In this document: positions 33,091 through 42,878 of the stretch, in pieces
Numbering within the stretch: the first letter of the stretch is position 1
How the letters are laid out: each line of letters opens with the position of its first letter
Origin: Streptomyces sp.
Lineage (GTDB): Bacteria > Actinomycetota > Actinomycetes > Streptomycetales > Streptomycetaceae
Length of the DNA stretch: 64,000 nucleotides
Direction: 5' to 3'
Assembly (NCBI GenBank): GCA_013362785.1
Contig: JABFVM010000198.1
Coordinates: forward strand, 1 to 64,000
Program-made: the position numbers and the translations under genes
Notes under the pieces: generated by a model
Database searches by the model: none
Told to the model about the DNA's origin: nothing
What the model saw: the letters and a program-made list of their open reading frames with translations, nothing else

Positions 33091-33470
33091 CGCGTCCTCC
33101 CCTGTGCCGTGCCCTGCACGGGCGCCGGGTGCAGCCGCTCCACGTGCACGACGACCTCCGGAACCTCCATGCCCACCAACGCGCCTACCCGCTCGGCGAC
33201 ATGCCGACGCACCGCCGCGCACCGGGCGCCGATGTCGGTGGGGTACTCCAGCTCGACATGGACACGGACCCGGGCGGTCTCATGGGCGACGACGACATTG
33301 GCGTACGGCCGGGTGGCGTCCTTCGCCGGTGTGCCCGCCGCCTCGCCCGCGGCCTGGGAGGCGATCTTCGCGACGACCCGGTCGGCGATCCGCGTCGCCC
33401 CGCGTTCACCGGGTGGGACGGCGGCCGGCGGCTTGCGGAGTTCCACGGCCCCGCCGCTCACGGATGTCAC
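33087..33470 (-). CDS. Asp23/Gls24-family envelope stress protein (1)
   Basis: A 127-residue cytoplasmic protein. GATRIADRVVAKIASQAAGE and YANVVVAHETARVRVHVELEY give the Asp23/Gls24 fold, followed by the conserved AAVRRHVAERVGALVGMEVPEVVVHVERL. A GTG overlapping the upstream stop (GTGA) is taken as the start; another in-frame GTG follows two codons later. It acts with AmaP at the membrane, probably in cell-envelope homeostasis. Confidence 0.85.
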   Translation of the reverse strand: MTSVSGGAVELRKPPAAVPPGERGATRIADRVVAKIASQAAGEAAGTPAKDATRPYANVVVAHETARVRVHVELEYPTDIGARCAAVRRHVAERVGALVGMEVPEVVVHVERLHPAPVQGTAQGRTR

Positions 33471-33658
33471 CGCCGTTCGCGCCGGCCGTCACGCGGGCGG
33501 AAGAAGTCGCCGAGCTCGTAGTCCCCCTCCACGAACCGTCCGACGACGAACCCGGCGGCGCCCAGCGCCGCCACCAGCAGGAAGGCGCCGAACCCGCCGA
33601 AGTACCCGGCGAAGCCCAGCGCCATGCCGGCGATCATGCCGACGACGGCCATGCTCAT
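33467..33658 (-). CDS. small glycine-rich membrane protein of the Asp23 cluster
   Basis: The protein has 63 residues: almost wholly two packed hydrophobic helices (VVGMIAGMALGFAGYFGGFG and FLLVAALGAAGFVVGRFVEG), then a charged tail DFFRPRDGRRERR. It is comparable in size and place to the DUF2273-type proteins found in Asp23 operons, though I do not make that assignment firmly. A GGAGGGCACC ribosome site supports the start. It is coupled to the next gene. Confidence 0.8.
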   Translation of the reverse strand: MSMAVVGMIAGMALGFAGYFGGFGAFLLVAALGAAGFVVGRFVEGDYELGDFFRPRDGRRERR

Positions 33659-33709
33659 GGTGCCCTCCGATCGGTTGTCGGTACCGCCGCTGCCGGACGG
33701 ATCCCGATG

Positions 33710-34189
33710 TCACTGGATCCGCGGTTCCGACTCCTCTTCCTCTTCCTCGGGCAGCTTCACATCACTCACCGCGATGTTGACCTCGACGACCTCAAGGCCG
33801 GTCATCCGCTCCACGGCGGCGATCACGTTCTCCCGTACGGCCCGTGCCACGTCGGCGATCGACACGCCGTACTCGACGACGATCTCCAGGTCGAGCGCGG
33901 TCTGCACCTCGCCGACCTCGGCCTTGACCCCGCGGGTCACGGACTTCGACGTGCCGGGCACGCGTTCCCGTACCGCCCCGAAGGTGCGGCTGATCCCGCT
34001 GCCCATCGCGTGCACGCCGACCACGTCACGCGCCGCCAGTCCGGCGATCTTCTCCACGACACCGTCGGCGATGGTCGTCCGCCCGCGGGTCGCGGGGTCC
34101 CCACCGCCGCGCTTGGTGGCCTTGCGAGTCGACGTCGGCGACATCTCTTCTTCAGGGTGCTGCGTCCGGTTCTGGTCCATGTCGGTCAT
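33710..34189 (-). CDS. Asp23/Gls24-family envelope stress protein (2)
   Basis: A 159-residue protein, first gene of the unit. The core RGRTTIADGVVEKIAGLAARD, VVGVHAMGSG and IVVEYGVSIADVARAVREN is a full Asp23 domain, closer to the family norm than the second copy downstream. The C-terminus is a very acidic EEEEEESEPR tail. A GAGGGACAT site precedes the ATG. A 51-base gap separates it from the next gene. Confidence 0.9.
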   Translation of the reverse strand: MTDMDQNRTQHPEEEMSPTSTRKATKRGGGDPATRGRTTIADGVVEKIAGLAARDVVGVHAMGSGISRTFGAVRERVPGTSKSVTRGVKAEVGEVQTALDLEIVVEYGVSIADVARAVRENVIAAVERMTGLEVVEVNIAVSDVKLPEEEEEESEPRIQ

Positions 34190-34278
34190 CGCCGTATGTC
34201 CCTCTCGGTTTGTGTCCCCTTCGACCACGGTAAGTGCGGTTACGTCCCCGCGCGCCAGGGATGCGGCAGGCTGGAGGA

Positions 34279-35013
34279 ATGACGACGACGGACCGGACGA
34301 CGGACCGGTGGACGCGGGCGGTCAGGAATCAAGTGGGGCTCGGCAGGCTGCTGCCGCTGGGCGGCGTGCGCGACGGCGCGTGGATCTCCGAGCAGGCGGC
34401 CGAGGCGGTACTGCGGCGCGCGGCCCAGGGCATGCGCGGCGTACGCCTGGACGCGCTCCGGATCGCCCTCACCGACCCCGATGACGTGCACGAGCCCGCC
34501 GTACCGCCCCCGCCGAGCGCCCTGCCGCCGGGCCCTCTCCGTGTGACGGCGGACTTCGCGGCGACGGCGACCGAGCCGCTGCCGGCGACGGCCGAACGGC
34601 TGCGCGGACTGCTGGCCACCACATCGACGGACCGCCTCGGCCTGACGGTGACCGAGGTGGACCTACGCGTGACGGCCCTGCTCGACGAGGACGCCGAACC
34701 CGATTCCGTACGGCAGCCGGAGCCTGCGCGGGCCGCGAAGCCGGGCGGCCCCGACGAGGAGCGCGTGGCGGACGCCGCCCTGGCGGTCCCGGGCGTCATC
34801 CGACTGACGGGCGCCCTGGGCGGGTTGGGGCATGCGGTGCACCTCGAACAACGGCAGAGCGGGACCGCCCTGCCGCACCGGCATGCGCGCGTGGAGATCG
34901 CGGTGAGCGCCGACCACCGGGCCGTGGATGTGGCCCGGGAGGTCCGCGAGAGGGTGCGCGAGGCCCTGGCGGATCATCCGACGGTGGCGGTACTGGTGAC
35001 GGCCGTCAGCTGA
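34279..35013 (+). CDS. Asp23-cluster-associated conserved protein
   Basis: A 244-residue soluble protein divergent from the Asp23 operon. It is rich in Ala, Asp and Arg, with two comparable halves (VRLDALRIALTDPDD ... LRVTADFAAT; AALAVPGVIRLTGALGGLGH ... HARVEIAVSADHRAVDVARE). The second half resembles the beta-alpha pattern of Asp23 domains. The GGAGGA ribosome site is strong. In databases such proteins are, as I recall, labelled nucleopolyhedrovirus P10-like, a name with no functional meaning here. Confidence 0.75.
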   Translation: MTTTDRTTDRWTRAVRNQVGLGRLLPLGGVRDGAWISEQAAEAVLRRAAQGMRGVRLDALRIALTDPDDVHEPAVPPPPSALPPGPLRVTADFAATATEPLPATAERLRGLLATTSTDRLGLTVTEVDLRVTALLDEDAEPDSVRQPEPARAAKPGGPDEERVADAALAVPGVIRLTGALGGLGHAVHLEQRQSGTALPHRHARVEIAVSADHRAVDVAREVRERVREALADHPTVAVLVTAVS

Positions 35014-35051
35014 TCGGCGCATGGTTCAGCGGCTCGTCCGGCTCATCCGGC

Positions 35052-35855
35052 TCACTCGCCGAGACCGGCCAGGTCCCGCAGCCGCCGCGCCTGCGCGGCC
35101 CGCTCGGCACCGCGCTGCTCGTCGTATGTGCGATCCACGGCACCACGAATCAGCGCCTTGGTCTCGATCACGGCATCCCGAGGCGCGGCCGCGATGGCAC
35201 CCGCCAGATCCCGTACGGCGTCGTCGAGCTGCTCGGCGGGCACCGCGAGGTTGGCGAGCCCGCTGCTCACGGCCTCCTCGGCCGACACGAACCGCCCGGT
35301 GACACAGATCTCCAGCGCACGGCCGTATCCGACCAGCCCGACCAGCGGATGCGTACCCGTCAGGTCCGGCACCAGCCCGAGGCTGGTCTCACGCATGGCG
35401 AACTGCACGTCGTCGGCGACGACGCGCACGTCACAGGCGAGCGCGAGCTGGAAGCCCGCCCCGATGGCATGGCCCTGCACGGCGGCGATGGACACGATGT
35501 CGTTGCGCCGCCACCAGGTGAAGCCCTCCTGGAACTCGGCGATGGCAGCGTCGAGTTCGCCGTCGCTGCTGCGCGCGAGTTCCACGAAGGAAGGCTCGCC
35601 CTCGATCCCCTCGGGGGTGAACATCTGCCGGTCGAGTCCGGCGGAGAAGGCCTGGCCCTCCCCGCGCAGCACCACGACCCGCACGTTGCCCGGCAGGACC
35701 TGCCCGGCCTCCGCGAGCGTCCGCCACATGGCGGGGCTCTGCGCATTGCGTTTGGCCGGGTTCGTCAGGGTCACCGTGGCGATCGCGCCGTCGACGGTGA
35801 GCCGTACGCCGTTCTTGTCGAGCAGGGGAGCGAGTTCCTGGTCGGGCGAAGCCAT
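35052..35855 (-). CDS. enoyl-CoA hydratase/isomerase family protein
   Basis: A 267-residue crotonase-fold protein. Oxyanion-hole segments are AFSAGLD and AVQGHAIGAGFQLALACDVR. Of the two glutamates used by true hydratases, the one in the GGGxE position is Gln here (GAGFQ), while MRETSLGLVPD keeps the second. Activity could therefore be isomerase, hydrolase or another crotonase reaction. The ATG follows CGGAGGCACC. It converges on the Asp23-associated gene. Confidence 0.87.
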   Translation of the reverse strand: MASPDQELAPLLDKNGVRLTVDGAIATVTLTNPAKRNAQSPAMWRTLAEAGQVLPGNVRVVVLRGEGQAFSAGLDRQMFTPEGIEGEPSFVELARSSDGELDAAIAEFQEGFTWWRRNDIVSIAAVQGHAIGAGFQLALACDVRVVADDVQFAMRETSLGLVPDLTGTHPLVGLVGYGRALEICVTGRFVSAEEAVSSGLANLAVPAEQLDDAVRDLAGAIAAAPRDAVIETKALIRGAVDRTYDEQRGAERAAQARRLRDLAGLGE

Positions 35856-35986
35856 GGGGTGCCTCCGATGCGTGCGGTCAGCCAGGGATGCCGGAGAGGC
35901 ACCCACTAAGTGACTGCACAGTAACCACCCGGCCAGTCAGCTGACCGACCGGGTGGCCACCATCGAAGCCGATGGGCCGCCCGGGC

Positions 35987-36208
35987 TCAGGACGATGCGG
36001 CCTTCTTGCCCCGCGTCGCCCCGCCACGCCCACGGAGCGTGACGCCCGATTCGCTGAGCATCCGGTGAACGAAGCCATACGAGCGACCGGTTTCCTCGGC
36101 CAGCGCCCGAATGCTCGCACCGGAGTCGTACTTCTTCTTCAGGTCTGCCGCGAGCTTGTCGCGCGCGGCGCCGGTTACCCGGCTGCCCTTCTTCAGAGTC
36201 TCGGCCAC
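35987..36208 (-). CDS. gbn: Gbn-type small nucleoid-associated HTH protein
   Basis: A 73-residue basic protein. KKGSRVTGAARDKLAADLKK is followed by a helix-turn-helix (SIRALAEETGRSYGFVHRML) and a Gly/Arg/Lys tail (GRGGATRGKKAASS). Size and sequence agree with what I recall of S. coelicolor SCO1839 (Gbn), a Streptomyces nucleoid-associated protein that prefers GATC sites. The GTG start is set by GAGGAGG upstream. The 335-base gap before it has a tight cluster of GATC sites. The identification is from memory, without a search. Confidence 0.78.
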   Translation of the reverse strand: MAETLKKGSRVTGAARDKLAADLKKKYDSGASIRALAEETGRSYGFVHRMLSESGVTLRGRGGATRGKKAASS

Positions 36209-36543
36209 CCGTGCCTCCTCATGGGAAGTGCGCTCTGGTCTCCTCATGATCACCCCTCCGGGCCTTCATGGCCACCCATTCGGCAAGGTCCGTGAGACAT
36301 GGTTTTGACGACAGGAGCACATCCCCACATGTGGAATCTGCAATTCCGCTGAGTGCCGTCCGTACGGCCGAACGGGTTCTTTCGCGAAGTGCCAGGTCAG
36401 GGACGCGGGACGGCCGAGCCCTTGTCGATAAAGGACTCGGCCGTGAAATTGATGTAGTACACACCTCGGTACGAGGAGATCTCACACAGATGATGGATCA
36501 CCGATGGGCCGAATGATCCATACGCCGGTGATCACGCATTCGA
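36209..36543. other. gbn upstream region with GATC cluster
   Basis: No gene is supported in these 335 bases between the ABC-F stop and gbn. Apart from GATC at 36248, five GATC tetramers lie within 68 bases at 36478, 36496, 36515, 36530 and 36542. The stretch GTCGATAAAGGACTCGGCCG near 36424 is relatively AT-rich and could be promoter DNA. Confidence 0.5.
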
Positions 36544-38142
<1,599 letters not shown>

Positions 38143-38498
38143 GGACAGACTCCAGGGCGGGGATGGGTGGCGGGATGGGCGGCTGAGGACGTTCCCGCCG
38201 TCTAATGCGCGAGGAGAATGGCCATGAGACCAAGTCTAACGGGGCCGTGCAACCACTTTTTCTGGGATCGGGTGTTCGGACTCCGGGTCCTCCAGGCCGA
38301 TGAGCTGGGCGGTCCAGGCCGCGTGGGGGCAGGGGCGGGCGGCGAGAGGCGCCCTGCCGTGATGTACGGCACGTTCGGGCCAGGCCCGGTAGCTCGTCTC
38401 GCGGGCCGTTGTCAGTGGCCGCTGCCAGACTGGGCGGCGGGTGGAAATCCCGGCCGGTGGCGGCGATCGGTCACATGGGTCACAAAGGAGTGATCGGC
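38143..38498. other. divergent intergenic region with a possible leader ORF
   Basis: These 356 bases separate the ABC-F gene from the VOC gene. On the minus strand, a seven-residue frame M-A-I-L-L-A-H-stop occupies 38225-38202, with TAGACT (a good -10 hexamer) seven bases before its ATG. A 91-codon frame on the plus strand from 38218 has a GAGGAG site but poor codon use. Nothing else is recognised. Confidence 0.4.
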
Positions 38499-38912
38499 AT
38501 GGCAGGCACGAGCGGTGGGCGTCCGAGCATCTACCCGACGCTGCTGTACGCGGACGCGAAGGCGGCGGTCAAGCAGCTCACGGAGGCCTTCGGGTTCACG
38601 GAGCTGGCGGTGTACGAGGGCGAGGACGGCAAGGTGGCGCACGCCGAGCTGGCGCAGGGCAACGGCGCGGTGATGCTCGGCTCGAAGGGCACCGGCAGCG
38701 CCTTCGACAAGGTGATGGAGGACGCGGGCACGACCGGGGTGTACGTCGTCGTGGACGACGTCGACGCACACCACCGGCGGGCCGTGGAGCACGGCGCGGA
38801 GATCCTGATGCCCCCGACGGACCAGGACTACGGCTCGCGGGACTACATGGCCCGGGACATCGAGGGCAATGTGTGGAGCTTCGGCACCTACGCCCCCGAG
38901 ATCAGAGGCTGA
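38499..38912 (+). CDS. VOC-superfamily (glyoxalase-like) protein
   Basis: A 137-residue protein with the betaalphabetabetabeta repeats of the vicinal-oxygen-chelate fold: IYPTLLYADAKAAVKQLTEA at the start and GVYVVVDDVDAHHRRAVEHG in the second half. DYMARDIEGNVWSFGTY closes it. The first metal ligand of glyoxalase I is not obvious, so a resistance-type or binding role is as likely as catalysis. AAAGGAG precedes the ATG. Confidence 0.88.
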   Translation: MAGTSGGRPSIYPTLLYADAKAAVKQLTEAFGFTELAVYEGEDGKVAHAELAQGNGAVMLGSKGTGSAFDKVMEDAGTTGVYVVVDDVDAHHRRAVEHGAEILMPPTDQDYGSRDYMARDIEGNVWSFGTYAPEIRG

Positions 38913-38925
38913 GCGCCGGTCCCGG

Positions 38926-40332
38926 TCAGCTCCCCCCGGTGTGCACCTGGAAGGCGGCTCGGCGCACGGCCTTCGCGAGGGCGGGGTCGGGGTGCGCGGC
39001 GGCGAGCGCGACCAGGACCTGCACGGTGCGGGGGTGACCGACGGCGCGCACCTCGTCGAGGAGCGCGGGCACGGTGGGCTGGAGCGCGGACGCCAGGTGT
39101 CGTACGAGCATCGGGGCCTCGCCGTGGTCGGCGACGGCGGCGGCGGTGTCGACCCACAGCCAGGTGGCCTCTTCGCGGGTGAGCACCTCGTGGGCGTCCT
39201 CAGGGTCGACGCCGTCGTGCTCGGCGAGCCACAGCAGGGCGTACGGCCGCAGGGTCGGCTCGTCCAGGACGGCGCGTACGTCGGGCTCTGCCGGGGCGCC
39301 GACGACACGCAGCGCCTCGAAGGCGAGGCCGCGCAGCAGGGCGTCATCGCCGCGGGCGGCGCCGAGGAGTTCGGTGACGGCGCTGCCGACGGGGCGGGCG
39401 GCGAGCCAGGCGCGGTACTCGTCGCGGGCGGCGTTGGGGCGCAGCTGGGCGCAGCCGCGGAGCATGTCCTCGGCCGCCTGCTCGATGTTCCCGGCGGGGC
39501 TCTGGGCGGCGACGCAGATCTGCTCCAGCTTGACCCAGACCGCCCAGCTGCCCAGCGGGGTGAGGGTGGCCTGTCCGTCGCCGCAGGTCAGGGCGCCGAC
39601 GGAGGCGAGGGCGTGCAGGGCCCAGTCGAGGAGCGGGGCGAGGGGGGTGTCCTCGGCGGCCGTCGCGGCGTCGGCGACCGGCTCGGGCTGCGGCCCGTAG
39701 GCGATCTCGCAGCGCTCGGTGCGCAGCTCGGTGACGCGCTGCTCCAGCAGGTCCAGGAGCTGCTCGACGGGGACGGGCCCGGCGGACAGCTGGAGGAAGG
39801 AGAGCACTTGCGGCAGGGCCGAGACGACGTCGGCGACGGCGCCGTGCTCAAGGTCGTCGGGCTCCGGGTGGGCGAGCGACCAGGCGTCGAAGAGCGCGAC
39901 CCAGCCGCGCAGTACGGCACTGTCGTCGCGGTCCCAAGCGCGCAGCCGCCAGCCGGGCCGGGCGGTGTCGCCGTGCACCTCGACGAGACCGGCGAGCCGG
40001 GCGGTGTCCCAGTCGGCGCGCACCTGAGCCACGGTCAGGCCCAGTTCGCCGGCCGCCCGTTCGGCGGTCGCGTCGGAGAGGGTGCCTTTGCCGTCGCCGC
40101 CGGCACCGTCGCGGCCGGGGCGCAGGGCGGCGTCGGCCCAGTGCGCGACGCGGGCCGCGGCGGCCAGACCGGAGCGAGCCATTCTGGCCAGCTCGGACCG
40201 GGCCGGTGTGCCCTCCGGAGGGCGGGGTACGGGGCGGCGCGGGCGCCGCTGGTTCACGGCTCTGGGGGCGGCGGCCAGGGGTCGCGGGCGGACGAGTCGA
40301 AGCCTGGAGTCGCGCGGGATACGGGACGTCAC
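38926..40332 (-). CDS. conserved protein of unknown function (winged-helix/HEAT-like)
   Basis: A soluble protein of about 468 residues, almost entirely helical. An Arg/Pro-rich first 60 residues are followed by helical units such as LSDATAERAAGELGLTVAQV and PALLDEVRAVGHPRTVQVLV. The C-terminal part suggests HEAT-type packing and the middle a winged-helix-like module. No catalytic motif is seen. The GTG start has GGAAGAC upstream but could lie further in. It converges on the VOC gene, 13 bases away. Confidence 0.65.
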   Translation of the reverse strand: MTSRIPRDSRLRLVRPRPLAAAPRAVNQRRPRRPVPRPPEGTPARSELARMARSGLAAAARVAHWADAALRPGRDGAGGDGKGTLSDATAERAAGELGLTVAQVRADWDTARLAGLVEVHGDTARPGWRLRAWDRDDSAVLRGWVALFDAWSLAHPEPDDLEHGAVADVVSALPQVLSFLQLSAGPVPVEQLLDLLEQRVTELRTERCEIAYGPQPEPVADAATAAEDTPLAPLLDWALHALASVGALTCGDGQATLTPLGSWAVWVKLEQICVAAQSPAGNIEQAAEDMLRGCAQLRPNAARDEYRAWLAARPVGSAVTELLGAARGDDALLRGLAFEALRVVGAPAEPDVRAVLDEPTLRPYALLWLAEHDGVDPEDAHEVLTREEATWLWVDTAAAVADHGEAPMLVRHLASALQPTVPALLDEVRAVGHPRTVQVLVALAAAHPDPALAKAVRRAAFQVHTGGS

Positions 40333-40555
40333 GGGTGCAGTCTTCCGGTTGACGGTCCGAAAACCCAAACGGAATGTCACGAGGGGCTACGGGGATGGCC
40401 AACGCACGGGGTCCCGCGAGCGGTGAGGCACCGATATCAGGCCAGTGGTACGGGCTTAAACGGAACCTGTGGGACCGGTGCGGAAGGGGCGTGGAACCGA
40501 GGGGGCGAAAGGGCCGAGGGGCGACGGCGCAACGGATACCGGAGGCCGACGGGCG

Positions 40556-41683
40556 TCACATGAGCGGGGTCATGAAACGACGCAGGGCCTCTTCGTACGC
40601 CTCGGGGTCGGCGTTCCACATGGCGGCGTGGGGGGCGTTCTTCACCGTGTTGAGGGCCACCAGGTTGGGGTGGGCCTCGGCCAGGCGGCGGGAGAGGCTC
40701 CAGGGGGCGACCCTGTCGTCGGGGCCGTGGAAGATGAGCGTCGGCACGGTGAGGGTGTCGGTGGCGCCGGTCCCGGTGACGCGGTCGGCGTCCAGGCCGG
40801 TGCGGCCCTGGGCCGCGCGGACCGCGAGCGGCAGCAGCGCGCTCGGGGTGTGCCGGGCCCGGGCGAGGGCGCGCAGGGTGGCCTCCCAGCTGAGCACCGG
40901 GGAGTCCAGGACGAGACCGGAGACCCGGTCACGCAGTCCCGAGTGCGCGGCGGCACGCAGGGCCATCGTCGCGCCGGTGGACCAGCCGAGCAGGACGAGC
41001 TGCTCGGCGCCGTACCGCACGGCGTAGCGCATCGCCGCGTCCAGGTCGCGCCACTCGGTCTCGCCGAGGTGGTTCAGGCCGTCCGGTGGGCGGGGTGCGC
41101 CGAGGTCGCCGCGGTAGGAGAGGGCGAGGACCGGGAAGTGGCGTCGGTTGAGGAACTCCATGACGTTCAGGGCGTGTTCGCGGGTGGTGCCGAGGCCGTG
41201 CGCCGCGATGACCCAGGTGTCCCGCGTGGCCGGCACGAACCAGGCGGGCAGGGCGCCGAGTTCGCCGGGGATGTCGATGTCGGCGTGGTCGAGTCCGAGG
41301 GCGGCACTCGGGTTGCCGACGTACACGTTCGGGGTGAGCCAGACGCTGTCGCCGGGCTTGAGGGTGCCGTGGGTGACGCGTTCCAGGCGGCGTACGACGG
41401 TGTCGGCGGAGTGGTTCGCCGTGGTGAGGACGGGGCCGATGACCGCGTGTGAGCCGTCGCCGGAGAGGCCGTAGGTGCCGGGGCGCAGGGATGCGAGGTC
41501 CCGGGTCAGCGCGATCTGGCCTGCGGCTGTGGCGTGCACGGTGAGGCGGGGTTCGGTGGGCAGGGGTTTTCCGGGCGCCGCCGAGAGCGCGGCGCCGCTG
41601 GCGAACCGGCCGGCGGCGACGCTTGCGGCGCCGGCGGCCAGCGCCACGGTGACGGCGGCGGCCGTCGCTTTGACAGTGCGCAC
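40556..41683 (-). CDS. alpha/beta hydrolase, membrane-anchored or secreted
   Basis: The protein has about 375 residues. An N-terminal hydrophobic helix (AAAVTVALAAGAASVAAG) acts as a signal or anchor. The hydrolase domain follows: VIAAHGLGTTREHALNVMEF, a nucleophile elbow GWSTGATMAL with Ser as nucleophile, then the acid in FHGPDDRVAPW and His in NAPHAAMW. The substrate is unknown. The start is not well fixed; two adjacent GTGs stand within a GGAG, and I took the inner one. Confidence 0.8.
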   Translation of the reverse strand: MRTVKATAAAVTVALAAGAASVAAGRFASGAALSAAPGKPLPTEPRLTVHATAAGQIALTRDLASLRPGTYGLSGDGSHAVIGPVLTTANHSADTVVRRLERVTHGTLKPGDSVWLTPNVYVGNPSAALGLDHADIDIPGELGALPAWFVPATRDTWVIAAHGLGTTREHALNVMEFLNRRHFPVLALSYRGDLGAPRPPDGLNHLGETEWRDLDAAMRYAVRYGAEQLVLLGWSTGATMALRAAAHSGLRDRVSGLVLDSPVLSWEATLRALARARHTPSALLPLAVRAAQGRTGLDADRVTGTGATDTLTVPTLIFHGPDDRVAPWSLSRRLAEAHPNLVALNTVKNAPHAAMWNADPEAYEEALRRFMTPLM

Positions 41684-41750
41684 CACTCCAGTGTCCGGGC
41701 GGAGAGGGGGAGCGGCCAGTGGGAGGACGACTTGGGGTGAGGGCCACTTT

Positions 41751-41884
41751 CTCGCCCCGCCGCCCCTACCCGTCCCATCCCCAGGGGCTCCGCCCCTTCG
41801 ACCCCGCCAGGGGGCTCCGCCCCCTGGGCCCCCGATCGGCCCTGAGGGCCTCGTCCTCAAACGCCGGACGGGCTGAAAGACACG
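41751..41884. repeat. dispersed repeat family B, intergenic copy
   Basis: It runs from CTCGCCCCGCCGCCCCT through two GGGGCTCCGCCCC-type hairpins to GGCCTCGTCCTCAAACGCCG and GACGGGCTGAAAGACACG. The last 36 bases are identical to a segment inside cobB (59.6 kb). Here it lies beyond the stop of the class II aldolase gene, as such elements usually do in Streptomyces. Confidence 0.75.
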
Positions 41885-41891
41885 CCCCGGC

Positions 41892-42662
41892 TCAACCGCC
41901 GGAGGCACCCCGCTGCCCATACCCCCGCAACCGCTCCCCCGCCTCTCCCACCTGCCCCTCCGACAGCAGTGTGGGCGCGAGGCCCGGCACCGACGATGCC
42001 GTGAGCCACAGGTGGCACATCCACTCCAGTTGGGCTGTGCGGTCGTAGGCCTGGTCCAGGGTCATGCCGTAGGTGATCGTGCCGTGGTTCTGGAGGAGGC
42101 AGGCGGTGCGGTCGGTGAGTGCATGGAGCATGTTCTCGGCCAACTCCCGCGTGCCGTACGTCGCATACGGGGCAACCCGGACGGCTCCGCCGAGGGCGCC
42201 GGCCATGTAGTGGATCAGTGGAAGCTCGGGAACCAGCGTCGAGACGGCCGTCGCGTGCACCGCGTGGGTGTGGACGACGGCGCCGGCGTCCGTGGCCCGG
42301 TACACGGCGAGATGCATCGGCAGTTCGCTGGTCGGTACCAACGACCCCAGGACCTGTCGGCCGTCGAGGTCGACCCCTGTCACGTCCTCCGGCGTCAGCC
42401 GGTCGTACGGCACTCCCGACGGCGTGACCAGCACGGTGTCGCCGACGCGCACGGAAACGTTCCCGGACGTGCCGACGACCAGCCCGTCGGACACGGTCCG
42501 CCGAGCCGTCGCCACAAGCGTCTCCCACGCATCCGCCTCCTCGGGCCGCACGCCCCTGCCCCACGACTCCCCGAGCTCCCCCACTTCCTGTGCCCCCTCC
42601 CGCGCATCCCGTACATCCCGAACGTCCCGCTCGTCCCGCTCGTCCCGCCGCTCGTCAGCCAT
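41892..42662 (-). CDS. class II aldolase/adducin-family protein
   Basis: A protein of about 256 residues with a low-complexity charged start (DERRDERDERDVRDVRD). The aldolase domain has GLVVGTSGNVSVRVGD (phosphate loop), PTSELPMHLAVYR and zinc ligands in VVHTHAVHATAV with a later QNHGTITYG. This is the L-fuculose-phosphate aldolase / ribulose-phosphate 4-epimerase family; the sugar substrate is not evident. The charged leader may not be translated in full, as other starts are possible. Confidence 0.85.
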   Translation of the reverse strand: MADERRDERDERDVRDVRDAREGAQEVGELGESWGRGVRPEEADAWETLVATARRTVSDGLVVGTSGNVSVRVGDTVLVTPSGVPYDRLTPEDVTGVDLDGRQVLGSLVPTSELPMHLAVYRATDAGAVVHTHAVHATAVSTLVPELPLIHYMAGALGGAVRVAPYATYGTRELAENMLHALTDRTACLLQNHGTITYGMTLDQAYDRTAQLEWMCHLWLTASSVPGLAPTLLSEGQVGEAGERLRGYGQRGASGG

Positions 42663-42832
42663 GCGGCGATCCTGCCAGCCACACCCGCCACACCCCCATC
42701 GCGCCCTCAAGTCGCCGACGAGCCGCCGCACTTTAGGGCGGAAGCCCGACGTCCGGAAGGTCGCATATCCGGATACATCACTCTCTCTTCACTCTTGGCC
42801 AGAGATCGACCGGCATTCAACGATCTTCCAGT

Positions 42833-42860
42833 AATCTCTGGGAGATTTGTCGTGCACGAC
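42833..42860. promoter_or_regulatory. two palindromes before the lysozyme gene
   Basis: AATCTC-TGG-GAGATT (perfect 6-3-6) and, one base later, GTCGTGCACGAC (perfect 12-base palindrome) lie 18-46 bases upstream of the ATG. Either could be a regulator site or part of a leader RNA structure. Confidence 0.45.
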
Positions 42861-42878
42861 GCCATTCCGGGGGGAAAT

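Noticed and set aside
38218-38493. Plus-strand 91-codon frame with a GAGGAG site before its ATG
   Set aside because: Early codons include AGA, CCA, AGT and CTA, which are rare here, and the product has no recognisable pattern. The same bases are better explained as the leader and promoter of the ABC-F gene on the other strand.
40333-40555. Possible small gene between the unknown protein and the hydrolase
   Set aside because: Frames here lack a ribosome site and show no coding bias; it reads as a promoter region with no distinct signal.
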